64,000 nucleotides of DNA from Paenibacillus sp. PvR098 (GTDB taxonomy: Bacteria > Bacillota > Bacilli > Paenibacillales > NBRC-103111), in contig NZ_JAFIBU010000001.1 in NCBI RefSeq assembly GCF_017833255.1, forward strand, positions 248,001 through 312,000, written 5' to 3'. A program made the position numbers and the translations under genes. How positions within the stretch are numbered: position 1 is the stretch's first letter; every line of letters begins with the position of its first letter. Of the stretch, positions 29,440 through 39,064 are shown piece by piece. The notes under the pieces were generated by a model. That model had not been told where the DNA came from. It did not search any database and saw nothing but the letters and a program-made list of their open reading frames with translations.

Positions 29440-32400
29440 TGACATCAAGAAAATACTCGTGATCGGCTCCGGTCCGATCGTTATCGGACAAGCAGCCGAG
29501 TTCGACTATGCCGGTACGCAGGCTTGTCAGGCGCTAAAAGAAGAGGGCTTTGAAGTCGTACTTATTAACAGCAACCCCGCTACGATCATGACCGACACTA
29601 ACATGGCCGATAAAGTATATATCGAACCGATTACGTTAGATTTTGTCACTCAAATCATCCGTCAGGAGCGTCCGGACGGCTTGCTGCCTACATTGGGGGG
29701 CCAAACGGGCCTCAACATGGCTGTGGAGCTGGCGCGTGCAGGCGTGCTGGAGCGCGAGAACGTGAAGCTTCTCGGAACCCAGCTTACAGCTATCGAGAAG
29801 GCGGAAGACCGCGACCTGTTCCGTGAGCTGATGCGCGAGCTGGAGCAGCCGGTGCCGGACAGCACGATCGTTACGACTGTGCAGGAAGCCGTTGATTTTG
29901 CGAATGAGATCGGTTATCCGATCATCGTACGTCCGGCTTACACGCTCGGCGGTACGGGCGGCGGCATTTGCGCGAACGAAGAGGAACTCCTTGAGACGGT
30001 TTCCTCCGGGATTCGCTACAGCCCGATCGGTCAATGCCTGATCGAGAAAAGCATCGCAGGAATGAAAGAAGTTGAATATGAAGTCATGCGTGACGCGAAC
30101 GACAACTGTATCGTCGTTTGTAACATGGAGAACTTTGACCCGGTTGGCGTACATACAGGCGATAGCATCGTCGTGGCGCCGAGCCAAACGCTGTCCGACC
30201 GTGAGTATCAGATGCTCCGTTCGGCTTCGCTCAAAATCATCCGCGCCCTGAACATCGAAGGCGGATGTAACGTACAGTTTGCGCTTGACCCGTACAGCTA
30301 CCAATACTATGTTATCGAAGTGAATCCACGTGTCAGTCGTTCATCCGCGCTTGCATCCAAAGCGACTGGCTATCCGATCGCCAAAATGGCGGCCAAAATT
30401 GCCATCGGCTTTACGCTGGACGAAATCGTGAACCCGGTAACGGGACAAACTTATGCTTGCTTTGAGCCGACGCTCGACTATATCGTATCCAAAATCCCTC
30501 GCTGGCCGTTCGATAAGTTCACGGCAGCCAACCGGAAGCTCGGTACGCAGATGAAAGCTACGGGCGAGGTCATGGCGATTGGCCGGACGTTCGAGGAATC
30601 GATTCACAAAGCGATTCGTTCTCTGGAAATCGGCGTACATCGTCTGCATTTGAAGGAAACCGACAAGCTGGATAAAGAGATATTGGATCAGCGTCTCGAG
30701 AAGCCGGACGACGAGCGGATGTTCCTGATTGCCGAAGCACTGCGTCGCGGCTACACCGTGCAGCAGCTGCAGGATCTGACGAAGGTGGACTGGTGGTTCC
30801 TGCACAAGCTGGAAGGGTTGATCAAATTTGAAGCCGAGCTGCTGCAGCCTGAGCTATCAGAGGAACTACTGCGTGAAGCGAAGCGCAAAGGCTTTACGGA
30901 CCGCGCGATCGCCGAGGTAAGAAGCCAGGCAGAACAAGGGCTTAACCTGACGAAGGAAGCGGACGTACGCACTTACCGTCTTAGCCTGAACCTGAAGCCG
31001 GTATACAAAATGGTAGATACGTGCGCGGCGGAATTCGAAGCTACGACACCTTACTACTATTCCACATATGAAACCGAAGACGAAGTAAAAGAAACTTCGA
31101 AGCAAAAGGTCGTCGTACTGGGCTCCGGTCCGATCCGGATCGGACAAGGCATCGAGTTCGACTACTCGACAGTGCATGCCGTATGGGCAATCCAAAAAGC
31201 GGGCTACGAAGCGGTCATCATTAACAACAACCCGGAGACCGTATCGACGGACTTTAATACATCAGACCGTCTTTATTTCGAGCCGCTGTTCTTTGAAGAC
31301 GTGATGAACGTTATCGAGCGTGAGCAGCCAATCGGCGTTATCGTTCAATTCGGCGGTCAAACGGCGATTAACTTGGCAGCCCCGCTGTCCAAAGCCGGCG
31401 TACGCATTCTGGGTACGGATTTGGAAAACATCGATGCTGCGGAAGACCGCAAAAAGTTCGAGGCGCTTCTTCGCACGCTGGAGATTGCTCAACCGCCGGG
31501 CGGCACGGTAACCTCTGTCGACCAAGCGGTAGGCATGGCTGCGAAATACGGCTATCCGGTGCTCGTTCGTCCGTCCTACGTACTTGGCGGCCGTGCAATG
31601 GAAATTGTGTACTCCGACGAAGAGCTGCTGAGCTACATGGAGTATGCGGTTAAAATCAACCCGGAACATCCGGTTCTGATCGACCGGTACATGCTGGGTA
31701 AAGAAGTGGAAGTCGACGCGATCTGCGATAAAGAAACCGTAGTGATCCCAGGCATCATGGAGCATATCGAAAGAGCGGGCGTTCACTCCGGTGACTCGAT
31801 CGCAGTTTATCCGACGCAGACGGTCTCCGAAGAGCTGAAACAAAAAATTATCGATATCACAACCAAGATTGCCAGAGGCTTGCAGGTTGTCGGTCTTGTG
31901 AATATTCAATTCGTTATCTATCAGAACGAAATCTACGTCATCGAAGTTAACCCACGTTCCTCGAGAACCGTACCGTTCTTGAGCAAAGTGACGAAAATTC
32001 CGATGGCAAACGTGGCAACTCGCGTTATCATGGGCGAGAAGCTAGCGGATATGGGCTATCAAACTGGATTGTGGCCTGAAGATGATTTTGTGTCCGTGAA
32101 GGTGCCTGTGTTCTCCTTTGCCAAGCTGCGCCGCGTAGACACCACGCTTGGGCCGGAGATGAAATCGACCGGTGAGGTTATGGGCCGCGACAAAACATTC
32201 GCCAAAGCCTTATATAAAGGCTTGATCGGCTCCGGCATGAAGGTGCCGCCGACGGGTGCGATTATTGCGACGATCGCCGATAAGGATAAAGAAGAAGCAA
32301 CGGCTATCTTCCGCTCCTTCGAACGACTTGGATATCGGATCGTGGCGACGGGCGGAACGGCGAGGGCGCTTGAGGAAGCAGGACTGAAAGTAACCCGAGT

Positions 32401-32641
32401 GAACAAGCTGAGCGAAGGCTCGCCGAACATTCTGGACCTGATTCGTAACGGCGAAGCGCACTTCGTAGTCAATACGCTGACCAAGGGTAAAACACCGGAG
32501 CGCGACGGCTTCCGGATTCGCCGCGAGGCGGTAGAGAACGGCATTGTTTGTATGACGTCGCTTGATACAGTAAGCGCACTGCTGCACGTGCTAGAGTCCA
32601 TCTACTTCCAATCGACGGCTATGCCGGTATTTGAAGCATAA
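29426..32641 (+). CDS. carB: Carbamoyl-phosphate synthase large subunit
   Basis: Makes carbamoyl phosphate from bicarbonate, ATP and ammonia. Two homologous halves each begin with a Rossmann-like start ([19 protein letters not shown] and [18 protein letters not shown]) and carry an ATP-grasp domain ([24 protein letters not shown]). The C-terminal MGS-like regulatory domain ([16 protein letters not shown]) is where UMP or PRPP acts in relatives. The length of 1071 residues is standard. ATG 29426 follows AAAGGAGAAC within carA. Confidence 0.98.
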   Translation: MPRNNDIKKILVIGSGPIVIGQAAEFDYAGTQACQALKEEGFEVVLINSNPATIMTDTNMADKVYIEPITLDFVTQIIRQERPDGLLPTLGGQTGLNMAVELARAGVLERENVKLLGTQLTAIEKAEDRDLFRELMRELEQPVPDSTIVTTVQEAVDFANEIGYPIIVRPAYTLGGTGGGICANEEELLETVSSGIRYSPIGQCLIEKSIAGMKEVEYEVMRDANDNCIVVCNMENFDPVGVHTGDSIVVAPSQTLSDREYQMLRSASLKIIRALNIEGGCNVQFALDPYSYQYYVIEVNPRVSRSSALASKATGYPIAKMAAKIAIGFTLDEIVNPVTGQTYACFEPTLDYIVSKIPRWPFDKFTAANRKLGTQMKATGEVMAIGRTFEESIHKAIRSLEIGVHRLHLKETDKLDKEILDQRLEKPDDERMFLIAEALRRGYTVQQLQDLTKVDWWFLHKLEGLIKFEAELLQPELSEELLREAKRKGFTDRAIAEVRSQAEQGLNLTKEADVRTYRLSLNLKPVYKMVDTCAAEFEATTPYYYSTYETEDEVKETSKQKVVVLGSGPIRIGQGIEFDYSTVHAVWAIQKAGYEAVIINNNPETVSTDFNTSDRLYFEPLFFEDVMNVIEREQPIGVIVQFGGQTAINLAAPLSKAGVRILGTDLENIDAAEDRKKFEALLRTLEIAQPPGGTVTSVDQAVGMAAKYGYPVLVRPSYVLGGRAMEIVYSDEELLSYMEYAVKINPEHPVLIDRYMLGKEVEVDAICDKETVVIPGIMEHIERAGVHSGDSIAVYPTQTVSEELKQKIIDITTKIARGLQVVGLVNIQFVIYQNEIYVIEVNPRSSRTVPFLSKVTKIPMANVATRVIMGEKLADMGYQTGLWPEDDFVSVKVPVFSFAKLRRVDTTLGPEMKSTGEVMGRDKTFAKALYKGLIGSGMKVPPTGAIIATIADKDKEEATAIFRSFERLGYRIVATGGTARALEEAGLKVTRVNKLSEGSPNILDLIRNGEAHFVVNTLTKGKTPERDGFRIRREAVENGIVCMTSLDTVSALLHVLESIYFQSTAMPVFEA

Positions 32642-32651
32642 CACCATCTGT

Positions 32652-32693
32652 ATTAGCACAGTGTCCCGCTGACCGCGAGGATGCTGTGCTAAT
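32652..32693 (+). repeat. Perfect 10-bp inverted repeat between carB and pyrF
   Basis: ATTAGCACAG pairs with CTGTGCTAAT across a 22-base loop. There is no T run, so it is not a normal terminator. It may be a processing or stability hairpin. It sits exactly where pyrK and pyrD stand in the Bacillus operon. Confidence 0.7.
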
Positions 32694-32748
32694 CCCTTGA
32701 TTAGGCATATAAAAGATAGCTTTCATTCCTTAATAGGAGGCGGGGAAC

Positions 32749-33465
32749 ATGGCGTTTGATAAGAATAAGGCAGAGCGAATCATGGTTGCGCTCGATTATG
32801 CTCATGCACAGCAGGCGGAAGTACTGGTGAAATCGCTCGCAGGTATTCCTTGCTACATGAAGGTGGGCATGCAGCTGTTCTACAGTGCCGGTCTTTCCTT
32901 TGTCCAGATGCTGAAAGAACAAGGCTACCATGTGTTTCTGGACCTCAAGATGCACGATATTCCGAACACGGTCAAGGGCGGTGCGGAAAGCATCGCAAGA
33001 CTTGGTGTGGATATGTTTAACGTGCATGCCGCAGGAGGCAAGGCGATGATGGAAGCGGCGTTGGAAGGCTTGGAGAAAGGGCTTCAAGGAGGCCGCAAAC
33101 CGATGGTCATCGCTGTTACTCAACTGACGAGCACAGGCGTAACAGTTATGAATGAGGAAATCGGTATTGCGGGTACGGTGGAGGATGCCGTGCTGCGTTA
33201 CGCTCGATTAGCCCGGGAAGCGGGTTTGAACGGCGTAGTCGCTTCCCCGCTGGAAGTTGTCCGGATCAAAGATACATGCGGCTCGGATTTCGTTACCGTT
33301 ACGCCTGGAATTCGCCCGGCAGGAGCGGATATCGGTGACCAGACCCGCGTCATGACGCCTGCAGAGGCGTTCGCTCAAGGTACGGACTATATTGTCATCG
33401 GCCGTCCGATCACAGCCGCACAGGATCCTAGAGGGGCTCTGGAAGCGATCTTGGCCTCCGTCTAG
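32749..33465 (+). CDS. pyrF: Orotidine-5'-phosphate decarboxylase
   Basis: Last step to UMP. ATG 32749 follows AGGAGGCGGGGAAC. The catalytic array is visible as VFLDLKMHDIPNTVKG (Asp-x-Lys-x-x-Asp), with the TPGIRPAGADIGDQTRV and VIGRPITAAQDP phosphate-binding segments. The length of 238 residues is normal. pyrE follows after 43 bases. Confidence 0.97.
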   Translation: MAFDKNKAERIMVALDYAHAQQAEVLVKSLAGIPCYMKVGMQLFYSAGLSFVQMLKEQGYHVFLDLKMHDIPNTVKGGAESIARLGVDMFNVHAAGGKAMMEAALEGLEKGLQGGRKPMVIAVTQLTSTGVTVMNEEIGIAGTVEDAVLRYARLAREAGLNGVVASPLEVVRIKDTCGSDFVTVTPGIRPAGADIGDQTRVMTPAEAFAQGTDYIVIGRPITAAQDPRGALEAILASV

Positions 33466-33508
33466 AGAAAAGCTTGTCCATATGAGAGAACAAATGGAGA
33501 GGAATGAT

Positions 33509-34168
33509 ATGAGCGTGCAAACAACCATTCGAACTAACCATCAGCTGGGAGAACGCATAGCTTCGGATCTGCTTGAAATCGGAGCTGTAGCGCTTCGTCC
33601 GAATCAGCCTTTTACCTGGACATCGGGGCTGAAATCGCCAATCTATTGCGACAACCGCCTGACCATTTCTTACCCCGAGATTCGCGACCGTATCGCAGAA
33701 GGCTTTGTTTCGCTGATCCGCGATAACTTTCCGGATGCGGAAGTCATTGCCGGCGCGGCAACGGGCGGCATTCCACACGCCGCTTGGGTGGCGCAGAAGC
33801 TCGGTTTGCCGATGGTCTATGTTCGTGATAAGGCGAAAGGTCACGGCAAGGAAAATCTGATTGAAGGCTATATTAAGCCGGGTCAGAAAACGGTCATCAT
33901 CGAGGACCTAATTTCGACTGGCGGCAGTTCGCTTAAAGTGGCGCTTGCGGTGAATGACGCCGGTGCCCAAACGCTTGGCGTTCTCGGCATTTTCTCTTAC
34001 CAGTTTGACAAAGCGAAGGAAGCTTTCGAAGGCACGGGGATTCCTTTCGAAACGCTGACGAATTACACCGCGCTGCTGGATGTTGCACTAAAGGTGGGCA
34101 GTATTCAGAAGCAGGATCTGCAAGCGCTCCAAGCATGGCGGAGCAATCCGGCCGAGTACGGGAAGTAA
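33509..34168 (+). CDS. pyrE: Orotate phosphoribosyltransferase
   Basis: Couples orotate to PRPP. ATG 33509 follows GGAGAGG; a longer upstream frame overlaps pyrF and is rejected. Motifs are FTWTSGLKSPIYCDNR, AGAATGGIPHAAWVAQKLG, VRDKAKGHGKENLIEG and the PRPP loop VIIEDLISTGGSSLKVAL. The length is 219 residues. It closes the operon at a strong terminator. Confidence 0.97.
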   Translation: MSVQTTIRTNHQLGERIASDLLEIGAVALRPNQPFTWTSGLKSPIYCDNRLTISYPEIRDRIAEGFVSLIRDNFPDAEVIAGAATGGIPHAAWVAQKLGLPMVYVRDKAKGHGKENLIEGYIKPGQKTVIIEDLISTGGSSLKVALAVNDAGAQTLGVLGIFSYQFDKAKEAFEGTGIPFETLTNYTALLDVALKVGSIQKQDLQALQAWRSNPAEYGK

Positions 34169-34173
34169 AATGA

Positions 34174-34215
34174 AAAACTCCGGTTAACCTTGTCATGGTT
34201 AATCGGAGTTTTTTT
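34174..34215. terminator. Bidirectional terminator between pyrE and mtnB
   Basis: AAACTCCG...TTAACC pairs with GGTTAA...CGGAGTTT, followed by T on both strands. It ends the pyr operon and the minus-strand mtn operon. Confidence 0.9.
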
Positions 34216-34226
34216 GGTGGTTACGG

Positions 34227-34871
34227 CTATTTTTTGAGCAAAGCCAAACGGTAAGCGTACTCGAACAAGAATTCAAATGCTTCCAGATGGCGCTTGGCCT
34301 CAAAGGCGTTCGCTCCCCAGGCATAGATGCCGTGCTTACGCAGCAGGATACCGGGAATACGGGGGATGATCGCTCCTTCCACAAGCTTGGCAATGCTCGG
34401 AATGTCGGCGAAGTTCGGCAGAATCGGAATTTCGATTTGCGCTTCCTCTTCCCAAATGTTGAATGCCTTGATCAGCTCCACGCCGTCTATAGGCACGCTG
34501 CCGCGCTCTCCATAAAGCTCGGATACCAAGTTGTTGAACACCGTATGTACGTGGAAAACGGCGCCGCAGCCGGTTGCACGGTAAATTTCACAATGAATGA
34601 GCGTCTCCGCGGACGGTTTAAGGCCGGTCGTTTCGATCGGCTTGCCGTTCTGGTCCACCAGCAAATAGTCTGACGGAGTGTTGACGGACTTGTCTTTACC
34701 ACTGGACGTAATCGCAAAAGCGAACTGATCCGGGGAGAATTCGCCCGTACGTATGGATAAATTACCGCTTGTACCGGGAAACCATCCTCGCTCCGCAAAG
34801 AGCGTTTTGACCTCGCGCAGCTCGGCGAACGCCTGCTGCTTCTCTTCTAAACGAATGGCGCTGAAACTCAA
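34227..34871 (-). CDS. mtnB: Methylthioribulose-1-phosphate dehydratase
   Basis: Class II aldolase-fold zinc enzyme of methionine salvage, converting 5-methylthioribulose-1-phosphate to the diketo compound. Landmarks: ERGWFPGTSGNLSIR, ITSSGKDK, KPSAETLIHCEIYRATGCGA, zinc ligands in FHVHTVFNN and LLRKHGIYAWG. TTG 34871 overlaps the mtnX stop (TTGA) with GAGGAG about 10 bases upstream. The length is 214 residues. It is last in the order proC-mtnW-mtnX-mtnB. Confidence 0.95.
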   Translation of the reverse strand: MSFSAIRLEEKQQAFAELREVKTLFAERGWFPGTSGNLSIRTGEFSPDQFAFAITSSGKDKSVNTPSDYLLVDQNGKPIETTGLKPSAETLIHCEIYRATGCGAVFHVHTVFNNLVSELYGERGSVPIDGVELIKAFNIWEEEAQIEIPILPNFADIPSIAKLVEGAIIPRIPGILLRKHGIYAWGANAFEAKRHLEAFEFLFEYAYRLALLKK

Positions 34872-35530
34872 CGTATCTTCATCTCCTCGAGCTGCTTAAT
34901 GACATCAAAAAAGTTTTCAAAAGGGTAATAATTCAAGTTGAGATCTTCACACAGCTTCACCAAGTGAGAACGGGCAAAGACGATGTCCGCCAACTTGGCG
35001 CCTTCAAAATCGGTGACGCTGTCTCCGATCAGAATACGCTCGTAAGACTCCGCAGGATATTGACGGATGATCGTCGTCTTGCACATACCGCAGTCGTTCG
35101 CGCAATGCTTGTCACAAGAATGCGGCCATTCAATCTGAATGTGTGATCCGCTGAAGTTGCTGCCGTTGCAGTAGATGTACTCCTTTGGAATCGGGAACTT
35201 CGACAGGACGGGATAGACGAAAAAATCAATGCCGCCGCTGGTCACCAAAAAATGAACATCCTCACACTTGCAGTACTCAAGCAGCTCGCGGAATCCGTCA
35301 CGGATCGTTACGTTGCCTATGGCATAATCGATGACTTCCTGCTGCATGGAAGTGGGGAGCAGGGCGAACATGCGTCCTACGCCCTCACGAATTGTAATCT
35401 CTTTGTTAATGATTTGATCAACAAGCGTGTCCCAGCCTGGGGGCTGAAAATGCTTCATGATCGCAACGATGTTGTCGTTCACAGTGATGGTTCCGTCAAA
35501 ATCGCAAAAAATAATCCGTTTTTTGCTCAT
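34868..35530 (-). CDS. mtnX: 2-hydroxy-3-keto-5-methylthiopentenyl-1-phosphate phosphatase
   Basis: HAD-family phosphatase of methionine salvage. The nucleophile motif is FCDFDGTITVNDN (Asp-x-Asp), the second motif VTSGGIDFFVYP, and the acidic third motif LIGDSVTDFEGAKLAD. The Cys cluster (CDKHCANDCGMCK) is typical of MtnX. ATG 35530 overlaps the mtnW stop (ATGA) and uses GGGGGATT as a moderate Shine-Dalgarno. The length is 220 residues. Confidence 0.95.
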   Translation of the reverse strand: MSKKRIIFCDFDGTITVNDNIVAIMKHFQPPGWDTLVDQIINKEITIREGVGRMFALLPTSMQQEVIDYAIGNVTIRDGFRELLEYCKCEDVHFLVTSGGIDFFVYPVLSKFPIPKEYIYCNGSNFSGSHIQIEWPHSCDKHCANDCGMCKTTIIRQYPAESYERILIGDSVTDFEGAKLADIVFARSHLVKLCEDLNLNYYPFENFFDVIKQLEEMKIR

Positions 35531-36804
35531 TCCTTAATCCCCCAAGCGTCGATTGCCGCCTGCAGCTCCGGGTGACCGTCAGCCGCATATTCACGAAGCG
35601 GTTTGCCGGTTAAACAGCCGTTGATGGCCTGCCGGAAGGCGCGGCCTCCGGCGGCGGCACCCATTGGATGACCGTGAACCCCGCCTCCTGCATTGACTAC
35701 GACCTGTGTGCCGAAATCTTTGAGAATCAAAGGCACAAGACCGGGGTGAATGCCTGCAGACGGAACAGGGAAGCTTTGAGCCAAAGGGGCTTGTCCGTTC
35801 GCGGACGAGACATACGCCGCTACGTCTGTGGTTAGCAGCGCTTCTTTGATCGCCATGTTCTCCTCGCGGGGCATAACCACCGAGCCGTAAGGGGAAGGGA
35901 ACAGGACGAGGTCTGCGCCGGCCAGCCGCATCAGCTTGCCGAGCAGCACGCTGGCTGCGATCCCGTGATAAGGCGACGGGTAGAACGCTCCGGCCAAGGC
36001 TGGGTGGGCCATAATCGGCACGCGGATATCCGGGTGCCGGCTTAGCTCGGCCAAGGCGTCAAAGCCGTAGGCCAGTACATTAAAGAGCAGTGCATTGGCT
36101 CCAGCGCTAATGGCTTTCTTCGCTTGCTCGATCAAGCCGAAGGTCGGGCCTGTCAGGTTGACGGCATACAGCAGTTTTTGCCCGGTTTCCCGTTGTGCTT
36201 CAGCCGCGGCTTGCATGCAGGCTTCCACACGCCGTTCGATCGGGGAAAGCGGATTCTCGAACAAGATTTCATCGTCCTTAATCAAATCGACGCCGCCTAA
36301 GGCCTGCTGCAGGAACTGCTCGCGCAGCGCCGGAAGATCATGACCGACAACCGATTTGAAGATGCTCATCAAGAGCGGCCTGTCATGAACGCCGAGCAAG
36401 TTGCGGACACCTTGAAGGCCGAATCTTGGTCCGGGAAAGTCGGACAGGAAAGCCTCGGAGAACGAAAGATCAATCAGCTTGATGCGGCCGTCCATCGACA
36501 GCTTGCCGAATACGGTGACGAGCAGGGCAGGGATGTCCCGGCTGAAGTTGATTTCAGGGTAAGCGATTTGGATATCGGCGTACCGTTCAGATGCGGGCTC
36601 TCCGGCCGCAGGCTCATGAACGTCCACGCGGACAACGCGGCCCAGATGTTTTTCCATCTCGGCTTTTCGCGCTTCGGGAAGGTCTGTCCAGCTTCCTAGG
36701 GTTAGGCCGACGGCGATGCCTGTTGCTTTTTTATGAAAATCGGCCTTCTCGTCATAGCAGCGGTAGGTTGCTACGCAATACGCGCCATGGTTGTCAAAAT
36801 TCAA
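35527..36804 (-). CDS. mtnW: 2,3-diketo-5-methylthiopentyl-1-phosphate enolase (RuBisCO-like)
   Basis: RuBisCO-like protein that enolises the diketo intermediate of methionine salvage and does not fix CO2. Family landmarks are TVGSWTDLP-like LGSWTDLPEARKAEM, YPEINFSRDIPALLVTVFGK, GGVDLIKDDEILFE (metal-binding Lys-x-Asp-Asp-Glu), MAHPALAGAFYPSPYHG and AGGGVHGHPMGAAAGGRAF. The start is TTG 36804 after AGGTGTCAGG, 15 bases downstream of the proC stop, so it is very likely on the proline mRNA. The length is 425 residues. Confidence 0.95.
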   Translation of the reverse strand: MNFDNHGAYCVATYRCYDEKADFHKKATGIAVGLTLGSWTDLPEARKAEMEKHLGRVVRVDVHEPAAGEPASERYADIQIAYPEINFSRDIPALLVTVFGKLSMDGRIKLIDLSFSEAFLSDFPGPRFGLQGVRNLLGVHDRPLLMSIFKSVVGHDLPALREQFLQQALGGVDLIKDDEILFENPLSPIERRVEACMQAAAEAQRETGQKLLYAVNLTGPTFGLIEQAKKAISAGANALLFNVLAYGFDALAELSRHPDIRVPIMAHPALAGAFYPSPYHGIAASVLLGKLMRLAGADLVLFPSPYGSVVMPREENMAIKEALLTTDVAAYVSSANGQAPLAQSFPVPSAGIHPGLVPLILKDFGTQVVVNAGGGVHGHPMGAAAGGRAFRQAINGCLTGKPLREYAADGHPELQAAIDAWGIKE

Positions 36805-36819
36805 TGCCTGACACCTACT

Positions 36820-37689
36820 TTACTTGGTTTGGGAAGTGACGGAGGCGCTGATTGCTGCCCCCATCTCGCCGGCGCGTTCCGCCGCGCGGAGCACCGCTTT
36901 CGTGACCGCTTCGGGGAAGCCGTGGCTGTCAAGCGTCTCGAGTGCAGCCTGTGTCGTGCCGTTCGGCGAAGTAACTTTGAGACGCAAATCGGATGGGTTC
37001 TCTCCGGTTGCCTCCACCATACTTGCGGCCCCGAGCACCGTTTGCACGGTCAACCGACGCGCTTCTTCAGGAGCAAGACCGCCCTGAATACCGCCTTGAA
37101 TCATGGCTTCCATCATGTAATAAATGTAAGCCGGCCCGCTTCCAGATACACCGGTAATCGTGTCGAGCAACGGCTCTTCGACGACGGAGACGACGCCGGT
37201 AGATTCAAACATTTGTATAGCGATCTGGCGTCCTTCTGGTGAGACATGGGAAGAGAAGCTGATGCCGGTAGCTCCAAGGCCGATCGTGCTCGACGTATTA
37301 GGCATGGTTCGTACGATGGAGTAATCCGCTCCGCCAAGCAGTTCCTTCATCGTATCGGTGGTCAGGCCGGCGATGACGGAGATGAGAAGCTGTTCTGCGC
37401 TCAGCAGGTGCTTGATCCCGATTAGGCCTTCAGCGGCATCCTTCGGCTTAAAGGCCAGGACGACGATATGACCGGATCGGATGGCGTCTTCCTTCTCCGA
37501 TTCGATCACAGAATAGCGAACGCCATAGCGTTCTCGGAGCTCTTCAAGCCGAGCATGATTGGTACGGTTCATGACGAAAATGTTCTCCCCATGCACACCG
37601 CCCTTCGTGATCAGCCCGCGAATGATGGCTTCAGCCATCGAGCCGGCACCGACAAAAGTTATTTTCATATGAGACAAGGATTGAGTCAT
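36820..37689 (-). CDS. proC: Pyrroline-5-carboxylate reductase
   Basis: Final step to proline, NAD(P)H-dependent. Rossmann motif FVGAGSMAEAIIRGL at the N-terminus; conserved MPNTSSTIGLGATG, and the C-terminal GSGPAYIYYMMEAMIQGG and TVLGAASMV segments. ATG 37689 follows AAAGGAGCATTCCAG. The length of 289 residues is at the upper end of the family. It follows proA by 51 bases and precedes mtnW by 15. Confidence 0.95.
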   Translation of the reverse strand: MTQSLSHMKITFVGAGSMAEAIIRGLITKGGVHGENIFVMNRTNHARLEELRERYGVRYSVIESEKEDAIRSGHIVVLAFKPKDAAEGLIGIKHLLSAEQLLISVIAGLTTDTMKELLGGADYSIVRTMPNTSSTIGLGATGISFSSHVSPEGRQIAIQMFESTGVVSVVEEPLLDTITGVSGSGPAYIYYMMEAMIQGGIQGGLAPEEARRLTVQTVLGAASMVEATGENPSDLRLKVTSPNGTTQAALETLDSHGFPEAVTKAVLRAAERAGEMGAAISASVTSQTK

Positions 37690-37740
37690 CTGGAATGCTC
37701 CTTTACAAGCGCGGAAAGAAGAGATGCCGGAGGCACACTC

Positions 37741-39018
37741 TTATCCACGGATTTGTCCGTTTCCGCTAACGCGGAATTTGCTTGAGGTTAGGGCGGGCAA
37801 GCCCATCGGACCGCGGGCATGCAGCTTCTGCGTGCTGATGCCGATCTCGGCGCCGAAGCCGAATTCAAAGCCGTCAGTGAAACGGGTGGAGGCATTATGG
37901 TAAACGGCAGCCGCATCCACCTCGGCAAGGAAACGTTCTGCGTTCCCGGCATCGTCGGTAACAATACACTCCGAGTGCATGGTGCCGTGGCGTCGAATAT
38001 GCTCAAGCGCTTCGTCCAGGCTATCGACAATGCGTACGTTGAGAATATAATCGTTATATTCCGTATCCCAATCTTCTTCAGAAGCTGCTGTCATAGAAGG
38101 CATGAGCTTCCGGGCGGCTTCGTCGCCGCGCAGTTCAACCCGCTGCTGCGTAAACTGCTCCCCGATCATCGCCAAGTGACGCTCGGCAAAATTACGGTGT
38201 ATCAGCAGTGTTTCCATTGCATTGCAAACGGACGGACGCTGCACCTTGGCATTAATGGCGATGCGAAGAGCCATATCCGGCTGTGCGGTTTCGTCAATAA
38301 AGGTGTGGCAAATACCGGCCCCGGTTTCGATGACTGGTACGGTGGCATTCTTCACCACATTTTGAATGAGCGATGCCCCGCCCCGTGGAATTAAGACGTC
38401 AAGCAGGCCGTTCAGCTTCAGCATTTCGTCGACGGATGATCGGCTCGGATCCAGTACCAGCTGCAGCGCATCCGGAGGAATATCCGTCGAAGCGAGAGCG
38501 GTGTGAAGCACCTCTACAATGCGTTTGTTCGAATACAGAGCGGACGAGCCGCCGCGCAGGACGACTGCATTGCCGGTTTTCAGGCATAAGCCCGCCGCGT
38601 CTACCGTAACGTTGGGACGCGCTTCATAGATAATGCCGATAACGCCCAACGGTACGCGAACTTTCCGGATGTTCAAACCGTTCGAGCGGCTGATCTCCTC
38701 CAATGTTTCTCCGATCGGGTCTGGCAGCGCTACAACCTGACGCAAGCCTTCGGCCATCGCTTCAATGCGTTGCAGGTTCAGTGCCAGACGGTCCAGCAGC
38801 GAGGTGGTGATTCCGCTTTCGCGTCCGCGATGCAAATCTTCCGCGTTAGCAGTAATGATCGATTCGGCATGCTCTACAAGCGCATCCGCCATGCGCAGCA
38901 AAGCGTTGTTTTTCTGCTCCGTCGTTAATAGACCTAGCTTAGGTGCCGCATGCTTCGCAAGCGTTGCCTTTTGTACCACTTCGCTATGAGTTAAAGTTTG
39001 ATCCATGTTCGTCATCAT
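37741..39018 (-). CDS. proA: Gamma-glutamyl phosphate reductase
   Basis: NADPH-dependent reduction of glutamyl-5-phosphate in proline synthesis. I take ATG 39018, 6 bases after AAAGGAG; ATG 39015 is equally possible. Catalytic Cys is in KVQRPSVCNAMETLL; other motifs are EARPNVTVDAAGLCLKTGNA, LRGGSSALYSNK, LIPRGGASLIQ and SECIVTDDAGNAERF. The length is 425 residues. The frame continues upstream into the proB end, which is not conserved. Confidence 0.96.
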   Translation of the reverse strand: MMTNMDQTLTHSEVVQKATLAKHAAPKLGLLTTEQKNNALLRMADALVEHAESIITANAEDLHRGRESGITTSLLDRLALNLQRIEAMAEGLRQVVALPDPIGETLEEISRSNGLNIRKVRVPLGVIGIIYEARPNVTVDAAGLCLKTGNAVVLRGGSSALYSNKRIVEVLHTALASTDIPPDALQLVLDPSRSSVDEMLKLNGLLDVLIPRGGASLIQNVVKNATVPVIETGAGICHTFIDETAQPDMALRIAINAKVQRPSVCNAMETLLIHRNFAERHLAMIGEQFTQQRVELRGDEAARKLMPSMTAASEEDWDTEYNDYILNVRIVDSLDEALEHIRRHGTMHSECIVTDDAGNAERFLAEVDAAAVYHNASTRFTDGFEFGFGAEIGISTQKLHARGPMGLPALTSSKFRVSGNGQIRG

Positions 39019-39064
39019 TACCATCTCCTTTAGGATGTGATTTATCAATGTATGAACGGTATTT

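Noticed and set aside
29636..31909. Several minus-strand frames opposite carB (for example 29636-30304 and 31262-31909)
   Set aside because: Shadows of carB; no start sites or known motifs.
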